64,000 nt of DNA from Klebsiella pneumoniae. Its GTDB lineage: Bacteria; Pseudomonadota; Gammaproteobacteria; Eutrophobiales; Eutrophobiaceae. This document shows positions 53,416 to 60,618 of this stretch, one piece after another (the first letter of the stretch is position 1; each line of letters opens with the position of its first letter). Both the position numbers and the translations under genes were made by a program. The DNA lies in contig CAMDWI010000004.1 of NCBI GenBank assembly GCA_945878555.1, positions 156,030 through 220,029 on the forward strand, read 5' to 3'. The notes below the pieces were generated by a model. That model had not been told where the DNA came from and did not search any database. It saw nothing but the letters and a program-made list of their open reading frames with translations.

Positions 53416-55790
53416 AATTCCGCCGACCTCCGCATTTGAAAGGGTTGACTGTTTACTATGGCCATCACAATCGAAGACCAACGATAATCCTGTTGTGCAG
53501 CTTCATGCATGATCCTGCGCACCGTCGACATATCATAAGGTTCAACTGCCCGCCCCAGGGCATATGTGAGCACACGCTGAATAAACGTTCCAACAAACTG
53601 TTCGCGTTGCTGCCATAGCGCTTCCCGCAGTTGGGCCGGGCCTTCGAACGTCGTTCCGTTGGGGAGTTGTCCAGAGGCGTCAACCGGTGTCTTGTCCAGA
53701 TTTAAGTCCCGCCATCCCCCGATGGCATCAAAATTCTCAAGCGCCAAACCCAGAGGATCCATCAACCGGTGGCAAGTAGCACAGACCGGATTGGATCGGT
53801 GCATCTCCATTCTCTCTCTCATTGAGAGCTGCCGTGTCTCGGCATCATCTTTCAGCGACGGAACAAAGGGCGGTGGCGGCGGCGGTGGAATGCCCAGAAT
53901 ACTATCCAGAACCCACTTCCCTCGCAAAGTAGGCGAGGTCCGGGTAGCATAAGAAGTAACTGTCAGAATGGATCCCTTTCCCAACAAACCCCAACGCTGC
54001 TCATCTCCTGTCAGAGAAACGCGTCTGAAGTGATTACCATGCACACCTGAAATTCCATAGTGTTTGGCCAACCTCTCATTAAGAAAAGTATAATTTGCAG
54101 TCAGAAACTCCAGAACACTTCGATCCTCGTTAATAATATATTCAAAAAACAATTTGCTCTCGTTCTCAAAGGCAATCTTCAGGTTTTGATCATATTCTGG
54201 ATACACCTCTGGATCGGGGGGAGACAAGAGATCCAGATTGCGCACACGCAGCCATTGGGTAGCGAAGTTGTCCACTAAAGCTACGGATCGTGGGTCTTTC
54301 ATCATTCTCCTGACCTGTTGTTCCATCACCTCCGGGTCCCGTAATTTGCCGCGCGTGGCCAGATCCAGCAAGGTTTCGTCAGGAACGCTGCTCCAGAGGA
54401 AAAAAGAAATACGGGATGCCAGTTCAATATCAGATATCGGGTAGGCGCTTCCAACGGCAACATCGGCAGGTTCATCTTCCACTCGAAACAGAAACTTGGG
54501 GCTAACCAATATACCCTGAATTGCCATCCCTATGGCCGCGTCAAATCCTCCTTCCTTGCGGGCAGCCTGGAAAAGTCCCACAAGAGGCTGCGTATCTTTA
54601 TCCGTCACGGGGCGACGATAGGCATTACGAGCCAGTCTTGAAAGAATCTCCTTTGCACAACTTGTCTCTTCGCTATTGTCGTCTGGATAGCAGGAAAAAA
54701 TCTTCCTCCTGCTGGGCGTATCACCAACTCCTGACAAGTTATACGGCCCTTCCACTTCCACCGAAACCACACCACCTGCCTGTTCTTCCTTGCCTACTTC
54801 CTCCGCTTTCACCCGGTCTCTTAGAAAAAAAACGCCGAGTGATCGCATTCCTGCCTTGACTGAGATACGGACATCCAAATCCTCATCCGATTTTTGCTGA
54901 CCACCCAGGCTGAATTGCCGGGCTTCAATCCCGTCTATCATGACTTCCATCTGTTTAGGAACTTCGAATCCTGTAATCTTTCCTGCATCTATCCCGAACT
55001 CGATACGCTTGAGTTTTGTTCGAATCACATACTCTCCATCTACTGGAAAGTAGTGGCGAACAATAATTCCTCCGCGCGCACCAAAGGGGTGCTCTTCACT
55101 GGCGCGATCCTGCTGATTCAGGTTGTCCGGAAGTGTATAGGTTTCAATGACACGCCCACTGTCAGGATCTCCAACAGCCAATCGGCTGATTGTTTTAGCT
55201 GCAGAAAGATAACCTTCCATTAATACCGGGGACAGCGACAGGACACTCGCGAGATTGTCGAAGCCATGACTGGATGTCGCGTCCGGTGGAAACAACTTTT
55301 CCACATTGATTTCCAGGTCAAAAATGTCTCGAACGGCATTGGCGTATTCCGCCCGGTTTAGCCTGTGGGGAGCAGTACGGCCGGGATTGGGATACGCCAC
55401 AGCAACACGATCCAGTTCAGTTTCCAGGTGGTTGATCAGATATTCGTTGTCGTCTGGAGTAGGGCGAGGTAGACCCTGAGGTGGCATTGCCCCGGTCTGT
55501 AATTTGCGTACGACCTTTTCCCAGACTGCAGACTGCTTGTCTACGCTGTCCAGAATAACCTGGTCCAGAGACAGACTGCCGGTACGTAGAGTCTCGTTAT
55601 GGCAGGTTACGCAGTAAGTCTGTATCAGATTACCGGCACGTGAACCGATAACAGGTAGAAACTCCTCTGCTGACACGGAAGCGCTGAATCCGATTATTAT
55701 CCAAAGCAGGATATTCTGTAAGAAATTGGTAAATCGTATTGCTCTGGAGCGTACCAACTTTACCGAATAATCATTTTTACCATTTTTCAT
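53412..55790 (-). CDS. PSD-type dihaem protein (second copy)
   Basis: The 792-residue protein has an N-terminal signal/anchor, haem motif CVTCH (about 60-64), PSD3 block APHRLNRAEYANAVRDIFDLEI, PSD5 block RLARNAYRRPVTDKD, PSD4 block LASRISFFLWSSVPDETLLDL, second haem motif CATCH (about 670-674) and a PSD2 ending VNSQPFQMR. It parallels 9573-12017 in every domain. It is the first gene of the minus-strand set with HXXSHH and ankyrin genes, coupled by ATGA. The function is unknown, but two haems suggest electron transfer. Confidence 0.9.
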   Translation of the reverse strand: MKNGKNDYSVKLVRSRAIRFTNFLQNILLWIIIGFSASVSAEEFLPVIGSRAGNLIQTYCVTCHNETLRTGSLSLDQVILDSVDKQSAVWEKVVRKLQTGAMPPQGLPRPTPDDNEYLINHLETELDRVAVAYPNPGRTAPHRLNRAEYANAVRDIFDLEINVEKLFPPDATSSHGFDNLASVLSLSPVLMEGYLSAAKTISRLAVGDPDSGRVIETYTLPDNLNQQDRASEEHPFGARGGIIVRHYFPVDGEYVIRTKLKRIEFGIDAGKITGFEVPKQMEVMIDGIEARQFSLGGQQKSDEDLDVRISVKAGMRSLGVFFLRDRVKAEEVGKEEQAGGVVSVEVEGPYNLSGVGDTPSRRKIFSCYPDDNSEETSCAKEILSRLARNAYRRPVTDKDTQPLVGLFQAARKEGGFDAAIGMAIQGILVSPKFLFRVEDEPADVAVGSAYPISDIELASRISFFLWSSVPDETLLDLATRGKLRDPEVMEQQVRRMMKDPRSVALVDNFATQWLRVRNLDLLSPPDPEVYPEYDQNLKIAFENESKLFFEYIINEDRSVLEFLTANYTFLNERLAKHYGISGVHGNHFRRVSLTGDEQRWGLLGKGSILTVTSYATRTSPTLRGKWVLDSILGIPPPPPPPFVPSLKDDAETRQLSMRERMEMHRSNPVCATCHRLMDPLGLALENFDAIGGWRDLNLDKTPVDASGQLPNGTTFEGPAQLREALWQQREQFVGTFIQRVLTYALGRAVEPYDMSTVRRIMHEAAQQDYRWSSIVMAIVNSQPFQMRRSAEL

Positions 55791-56133
55791 ATCTTAATCT
55801 TCCCCAAAAATATTCACAGCCAGTCAAGCTCGTTTTTGCTCATCTTCAAACACCACAGGTATAAGATAGACAATAGCGGAATGCCGCGTTGATTTGCATC
55901 TAGAATTGACCAGTCCCTCGTTGGTAAGATTATGACATATCCCGGGTCATTTGCATCAACATCCTGACCGACAGGACGAGTCACATTTTCCTTTAATTTG
56001 GGCCCACCTCGCCAGGTGGGCTAATCTACCCTTGTGGAGAGCGCCCTTGTCAGTGAACGATTCACGTAACTCCTTGTGATCCCGACACCGCACCGCTATG
56101 GTGATAATCACCCCCAACCCGTGAGGTACTCCC
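55791..56133. other. Intergenic region with hairpin
   Basis: About 343 bases between divergent genes. It holds a perfect 8-bp stem GCCCACCT/AGGTGGGC with loop CGCC (56002-56021), without a T-run, and a smaller TCCTG/CAGGA hairpin before it. I see no gene. Confidence 0.4.
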
Positions 56134-56916
56134 ATGTTGACCAACATTGGCAATAAAACCGTTCCCACCGTTATCGCGATCCTGCTGATCTACGTTACAT
56201 GGGTCTCAGCGATGGACACCCCGGCCATGGAGCAGATCGACGCGGGCATGAATCGCGCACTCGCGGTCTTTGCGGGTGCCCGCGCCCTGAACGCCGCCAT
56301 CTCATTGTTACAGGGAACCGAGGTCTCCGTAGGGTTCGTGGCCGGGGTCACTTTGAGCGTTGGCCAGATCCTGGATCCGGTGAACGACCTGGTCGAATCG
56401 TTCTCGAACCTGATGCTAATCTCTTCGGTAGCCTTCGGAATCCAGAAGGTGTTGCTGGCGATCGGGCAGTACGAGTATGTGAAGATCGCCGTGACGGTTA
56501 TGCTGCTTGCGTGGGGGGTGGTGCGGGTCATTAAAGGCATGACGCCCCGCTGGCTGGACGTCGCGCTAGTGTTGATGCTGATGGCCCGGTTCGCGATCCC
56601 TGTGGCGACCATGGGGAGCGACGCGGTCTATGCGCACTTCCTGCAGCAGGACTACGCCGAGGGCCAGAAGACGCTCACCACGATGACCGAAGAACTGAAC
56701 AAGGACGCCGACCCTGGATCACTCTCCTCGCTCGATCCACGTCCAATCATTGAACGCATGAAGCAGGTCGCGACCTCGGCCACAGACCACGTCATCAAGC
56801 TGATTGTGGTGTTCCTGCTGCAGACCTTGCTGGTTCCGGTGTTCCTGCTGTGGGTGATGTATACCGCGTTGCGGGCGATGCTCGCGGGAGGCCGATCAAC
56901 CCGACAATTTTTATAG
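56134..56916 (+). CDS. Polytopic membrane protein of unknown function
   Basis: The 260-residue protein has about five hydrophobic segments, including TVIAILLIYVTWVSAM, IAVTVMLLAWGVVRVI, LDVALVLMLMARFAIPVA and LIVVFLLQTLLVPVFLLWVM. I do not recognise it. A GAGG lies seven bases before the ATG. Its codon use is clearly more GC-rich than its neighbours, which suggests transfer. A small hydrophilic gene and an EcsC-like gene follow on the same strand. Confidence 0.65.
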   Translation: MLTNIGNKTVPTVIAILLIYVTWVSAMDTPAMEQIDAGMNRALAVFAGARALNAAISLLQGTEVSVGFVAGVTLSVGQILDPVNDLVESFSNLMLISSVAFGIQKVLLAIGQYEYVKIAVTVMLLAWGVVRVIKGMTPRWLDVALVLMLMARFAIPVATMGSDAVYAHFLQQDYAEGQKTLTTMTEELNKDADPGSLSSLDPRPIIERMKQVATSATDHVIKLIVVFLLQTLLVPVFLLWVMYTALRAMLAGGRSTRQFL

Positions 56917-57016
56917 CCAATGAGCTGTGCGGCATCGAACAGATCCTTCCTACATCATATAGATAAGATTGTTGTTCTTCCTTAACACCACATGGGTCCT
57001 TCTGAGGTAATCTGAC

Positions 57017-57235
57017 ATGAACACAGTTGATAAAAATAAATCAGAACATCAAGATGTTAATGCCGAGAAAGAGCAATTCGATCAAAGTAAAAAATCTGCA
57101 AAACCGGGGTATCTCGGAAATAATAATTCCTCCAAAGATCATAACCGGGAAAACCAATATACTGAGAAAGACAAAGATAAACAAAGCCAGCCCGGCAGAA
57201 AAGAAATTCATAGAGATGGTGGGCAGAGGAAATAG
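57017..57235 (+). CDS. Small disordered hydrophilic protein
   Basis: The 72-residue product is almost entirely polar (Lys, Asn, Gln, Asp, Glu) with no hydrophobic core, as in stress-type disordered proteins. A GAGG lies nine bases before the ATG, and the EcsC-like gene starts 18 bases after the stop with its own AGGAG, so it is a plausible short gene. Function is unknown; the low complexity keeps confidence moderate. Confidence 0.5.
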   Translation: MNTVDKNKSEHQDVNAEKEQFDQSKKSAKPGYLGNNNSSKDHNRENQYTEKDKDKQSQPGRKEIHRDGGQRK

Positions 57236-57253
57236 AAACATCCAGGAGTCACT

Positions 57254-57862
57254 ATGGCCAAAAAGGAACTGGTGTCCGCCGAATCATCACAAGATGTGGC
57301 ATCAACGTTCGCAACTGCGATACTGGATTTCATAGGGGACATACCACGTTCCCGGCAGGCTGCCAGTCAATCACCTGCAGATCGGGTTAGAGGTATAGCC
57401 AATGGTGCGGCGATAAAGGCTTCAACCTATGCGGGTACTTTAGCGCTTCCGCCCGGACCCCTGGGGTGGCTGACTATCCTTCCTGAGATGGTGGGCGTAT
57501 GGAAGATTCAATCTCAAATGGTGGCAGACATAGCCGCGCTGTACGGCAAGACTGCAACACTCTCTAAGGAGCAAATGCTTTATTGTTTGTTCAGACACAG
57601 CGCTGCCCAGGCCGTGCGCGACCTCGTTATTCGTGTGGGCGAACGCGTGCTGGTTAAACGGGCGTCACTCAGGGTGATGCAGTCAGTAGCAAAGAGGGTG
57701 GGTGTCAAGGTTAGCCAGCGGGCCATCGGTAAGGGCCTGTCGCGCTGGTTACCGGTCGTTGGTGCACTTGGCGTAGGCGCTTACGCCTACTATGACACGG
57801 CGCAGGTCGCACGTACGGCAATCGAACTTTTCGAGCGTGAGATCAGTTTTGAAAGCTCATAA
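57254..57862 (+). CDS. EcsC-like protein
   Basis: The 202-residue protein has the EcsC-type segment LPPGPLGWLTILPEMVGVWKIQSQMVADIAALYG in its middle (given in the usual order: glycine/proline turn, amphipathic helix, then IADI-like). The C-terminus VVGALGVGAYAYYDTAQVARTA resembles the second hydrophobic hairpin of the family. EcsC proteins are membrane-associated with unknown activity. AGGAG precedes the start. Confidence 0.7.
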   Translation: MAKKELVSAESSQDVASTFATAILDFIGDIPRSRQAASQSPADRVRGIANGAAIKASTYAGTLALPPGPLGWLTILPEMVGVWKIQSQMVADIAALYGKTATLSKEQMLYCLFRHSAAQAVRDLVIRVGERVLVKRASLRVMQSVAKRVGVKVSQRAIGKGLSRWLPVVGALGVGAYAYYDTAQVARTAIELFEREISFESS

Positions 57863-58198
57863 ATAGAAGATGCCTGGCACAGTGGATCTGGAAAATCTGC
57901 ATGCATTGCCATGAGCTCCTAATCGCAGGAACAGCAATAATGGCGTTTTTTTGTGTATAACGTCGACTTTATTTACACTCAATTAACCCATTGTAAATTA
58001 TGGAATAATTATCGTACCTCGAATATATACATATATGTTGGTGACGGAATTCTTTACATCTTCAATTTATAAACTAATCTATGTGATTGTTTTTTAAAAA
58101 GATTAATTACTGGCATGCAAAATGCTAAATATCTAAAAATAGTCAATCGGTATAAATGCTTTTAATACGCCCGACATGGATACAGGAGATACACACTA
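57863..58198. other. Long promoter region of PEP-CTERM gene 1
   Basis: 336 bases. From about 57961 on it aligns with the region before the second PEP-CTERM gene (GTCGACT...ATTTACACT, CTTTACATCT). It includes the sigma-54-type element at 58111-58126. No other gene is visible. Confidence 0.55.
58111..58126 (+). promoter_or_regulatory. Sigma-54-type promoter of PEP-CTERM gene 1
   Basis: TGGCATGCAAAATGCT has the GG-N10-GC spacing of -24/-12 elements, with TGGCA matching and ATGC in place of TTGC. The same element occurs before the paralog. Confidence 0.65.
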
Positions 58199-58693
58199 AT
58201 GAATAAAAAAATAACCCTGGTTCTGCTTGCCACACTGCTATCAGGTTTTGGTAAAGCAGTTAATGCGATACCACTGACATGGTACATTGACGCTACCTTT
58301 CACGACTCTACAATGGCCACAGGGTCTTACGTTTACGACGCCGATACTGATATTTTTTCTTCATGGAATATCACCACCACTGCAGGCGTATTGGCTGGGG
58401 CGAACTACAATACAGGCAACGCATTGGTGTTGAGTGGGTCCCCTGATATAATCGTTATCCAGAGCACTATTAACTACAGTAATATGATGCAGGTAAATCT
58501 GGCAAATCTAATGACTAACGCGGGTGGTGTTATCAATATCCTCAGTATAGTTGAATTTGAAGGATCCAACTTGCGGGTTAATCTTGATATCCCAGGGGGC
58601 ACAGTCAGTGCTGAAACACCCGAGCCTAATACACTCGCATTATTGGGTCTGGGCCTGGCAGGCCTGGGCTATAGCAGACGTAAAAGGGTATAG
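58199..58693 (+). CDS. PEP-CTERM surface protein 1
   Basis: The 164-residue protein has a signal peptide (cleavage near VNAIP) and a C-terminal sorting signal: TPEPNTLALLGLGLAGLGYSRRKRV, that is PEP, a hydrophobic helix and a basic tail. Such proteins are processed by exosortase and go to the outer surface or exopolysaccharide matrix. The mature part is about 115 residues with no known domain. The paralog 59770-60276 shares the signal, LTWYL/LTWYI start and promoter. No exosortase gene is in the window. Confidence 0.92.
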   Translation: MNKKITLVLLATLLSGFGKAVNAIPLTWYIDATFHDSTMATGSYVYDADTDIFSSWNITTTAGVLAGANYNTGNALVLSGSPDIIVIQSTINYSNMMQVNLANLMTNAGGVINILSIVEFEGSNLRVNLDIPGGTVSAETPEPNTLALLGLGLAGLGYSRRKRV

Positions 58694-58711
58694 CTCACAC
58701 TTCGCACTCTG

Positions 58712-58738
58712 AAAGGCCCCTTCAGGGGCCTTTTTTAT
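58712..58738 (+). terminator. Rho-independent terminator after PEP-CTERM gene 1
   Basis: AAAGGCCCC, loop TTCA, GGGGCCTTTTTT. Confidence 0.85.
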
Positions 58739-58801
58739 TTGTGTTATGTCCCCTTCCCGGCCGCACTTTGCGCATACACGTCGATAGCATACAATCCCCA
58801 T

Positions 58802-59350
58802 ATGACTAAACGATATATCAATGCAAACGAGTTGCTGGAAGATGCTTTCAGGCTGGCTGTAATCATTTATCGAAGCGGATTCAGACCGGATCTGATCATC
58901 GGCGTCTGGCGTGGTGGTACACCGGTGGCGATGGCCGTACATGAATACTACGAATATAAAGGCAGCCATACCGACCACGTCGCGATTCGTGCCGCCTCCT
59001 ACACCGGTATCAATGCGCGGAACAAGGAAGTCGTCGTTATCGGTCTTGAATATGTATTTGAACGGTCCCGCCCGGAACACCAGATCTTGATAGTCGATGA
59101 TGTATTTGATTCGGGTAACAGCTTCAGGACTATACTGGAAAAACTGGAGGCGCATTACGGCAGTGAAATCCGCCAACGGGTGAGGATTGCCTGTCCCTGG
59201 TATAAACCGCATAATAACCGTACCACACTGGTGCCGGATTATTACCTGCATGAAACGGACAGCTGGCTGGTCTTTCCGCATGAACTGACCGGACTGACCG
59301 CAGAGGAAATTCAGCAGGGAAAACCTGCAATCAGCCGGATTATCGGATAA
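58802..59350 (+). CDS. Phosphoribosyltransferase (xanthine/hypoxanthine type)
   Basis: I start at the ATG at 58802 (MTKRYINANELLEDAF), since the frame upstream runs into the terminator. The 182-residue protein has the PRPP loop ILIVDDVFDSGNSFRTIL and the earlier IIGVWRGGTPVAMAVHEYY hood segment. This fits type I phosphoribosyltransferases of the hypoxanthine/xanthine group, which salvage purine bases. The substrate base cannot be decided by eye. Confidence 0.8.
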   Translation: MTKRYINANELLEDAFRLAVIIYRSGFRPDLIIGVWRGGTPVAMAVHEYYEYKGSHTDHVAIRAASYTGINARNKEVVVIGLEYVFERSRPEHQILIVDDVFDSGNSFRTILEKLEAHYGSEIRQRVRIACPWYKPHNNRTTLVPDYYLHETDSWLVFPHELTGLTAEEIQQGKPAISRIIG

Positions 59351-59434
59351 AATCCACCAAACCGTCCGGTGACACCTGGGTCGGCACAGATTGGTCATAC
59401 TGTCCGGCAATCAGGTACAAACAGTCTGGATTTT

Positions 59435-59510
59435 GCCCTGGTAGCTCAGTGGATAGAGCGTCCGCCTCCTAAGCGGAAGGTCGCAGGTTCAACTCCTGCT
59501 CAGGGCACCA
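59435..59510 (+). tRNA. tRNA-Arg(CCT)
   Basis: A 76-nt gene: acceptor GCCCTGG/TCAGGGC, anticodon loop CTCCTAA giving CCT, T-arm with GGTTCAA and encoded CCA. CTCCTGCTCAG of its 3' end recurs at 60531-60541. Confidence 0.95.
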
Positions 59511-59674
59511 TTAACCCACCCAACAATGTCGACTATATTTACACTTCGCTAACCAATTGTATTGTTTGACATTATGTATATTTTCACGGTGATATAGACT
59601 GGGCTGTGTCGGTATGCTTTACATCTACAATTACGAATAATTTATAACTTGTTGTTTTATCTATAATCTTACAG

Positions 59675-59690
59675 TGGCATGAAACATGCT
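59675..59690 (+). promoter_or_regulatory. Sigma-54-type promoter of PEP-CTERM gene 2
   Basis: TGGCATGAAACATGCT, GG-N10-GC, like that of the paralog. CTTTACATCTACAATT about 60 bases upstream is shared too and may be an activator site. Confidence 0.65.
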
Positions 59691-59769
59691 CGAATTATCT
59701 ATATTACGGTCAACCTCAGGTCAATTAGGTGTAACAGAATTCCAAAATGTTTAGAGGAGATAAAAACCA

Positions 59770-60276
59770 ATGCATAAAATGTTAAGATCGGTTCCCCTTG
59801 CCGCAATCCTGTTAGCCTTTTCAAATGTGGTAAATGCCGTTCCCCTGACATGGTATCTGAACGCTACTTTCTCCGACTCGGCTTCGGCCACAGGGTACTA
59901 TGTGTTTGACGCCGATACAGGCATTTATTCCGACTGGAATATCACCACCACCTCAGGCGATCTGGCTGGTATAACCTACAATCCGGGTAACAGCTATGAA
60001 TATTACGGTGGTATCGCGTATCTATTCGCGTTTAATGACCTGCAATTCCCCAGTAACTATTACTTCAATGCTAATCTGTTAGATTCCATGACGAATGCGG
60101 GTGGTATGATTAACGTTTCTTATATACAAGAGTGCGGTCCAGACTGCAGCACAACGCGGTATAGCACCTACGGCGTCGTCACAACTGACAGAATTGAAAC
60201 ACCCGAACCAACAACCCTGGCGTTATTAGGTATTGGTTTATTAGGGTTAGGTTACAGTAGACGTAAACGGGTTTAG
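59770..60276 (+). CDS. PEP-CTERM surface protein 2
   Basis: The 168-residue protein has a signal peptide (cleavage near VNAVP) and a sorting signal TPEPTTLALLGIGLLGLGYSRRKRV in order: PEP, hydrophobic stretch, basic tail. The mature part is rich in Tyr, Asn, Ser and Thr and has one CGPDC pair absent from paralog 1. It lies between tRNA-Arg and the probable element remnant end. AGAGGAGAT precedes the ATG. Function is unknown. Confidence 0.92.
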   Translation: MHKMLRSVPLAAILLAFSNVVNAVPLTWYLNATFSDSASATGYYVFDADTGIYSDWNITTTSGDLAGITYNPGNSYEYYGGIAYLFAFNDLQFPSNYYFNANLLDSMTNAGGMINVSYIQECGPDCSTTRYSTYGVVTTDRIETPEPTTLALLGIGLLGLGYSRRKRV

Positions 60277-60296
60277 TTCACCTTTGAATTATAACG

Positions 60297-60321
60297 ACGG
60301 CTCCTTCGGGGGCCGTTTTTG
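60297..60321 (+). terminator. Terminator after PEP-CTERM gene 2
   Basis: ACGGCTCC, loop TTCG, GGGGCCGT, then TTTTT, with one mispair. Confidence 0.75.
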
Positions 60322-60349
60322 TTTGTGGCTAATACCCGGACAGACATGG

Positions 60350-60374
60350 CCCCCGCCTGAAAAGGCGGGGTTTT
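60350..60374 (+). terminator. Second terminator-like hairpin
   Basis: CCCCGCC, loop TGAAAA, GGCGGGG, then TTTT. Confidence 0.6.
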
Positions 60375-60452
60375 GTATATGCCCCCGGCTTGTTATACTT
60401 GAGCGATTAGCAAATGAAGCGGCAACAACGATCCAACAATAATAAATTTATA

Positions 60453-60472
60453 GGGGGTATATTTGGGGGCAT
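60453..60472 (+). repeat. Double G-box at the tRNA-Arg remnant
   Basis: GGGGGTATATTTGGGGGCAT, one base different from the motif before the integrase. It lies 78 bases before the end of the tRNA-Arg 3'-end copy. Confidence 0.7.
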
Positions 60473-60618
60473 TTCTACGAAAGCTAAACCAATATACTAA
60501 TACCGTCCGGACTTTAGAGTCGGTTTGTGGCTCCTGCTCAGACCACTTCTGACATCTTTTGAGATCCCGGATACACATCAATATCAGTAAAGGCGCGTAA
60601 ATTTCGACATACCGCAGC

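Larger units (their letters stand above)
59511..60548. mobile_element. Probable remnant of an element in tRNA-Arg
   Basis: The right side repeats 11 bases of the tRNA 3' end (60531-60541), 78 bases after a double G-box (60453-60472), the same spacing as at the tRNA-Ala island. Only a PEP-CTERM gene lies between; no integrase remains, so this is a deletion remnant at best. Confidence 0.45.
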
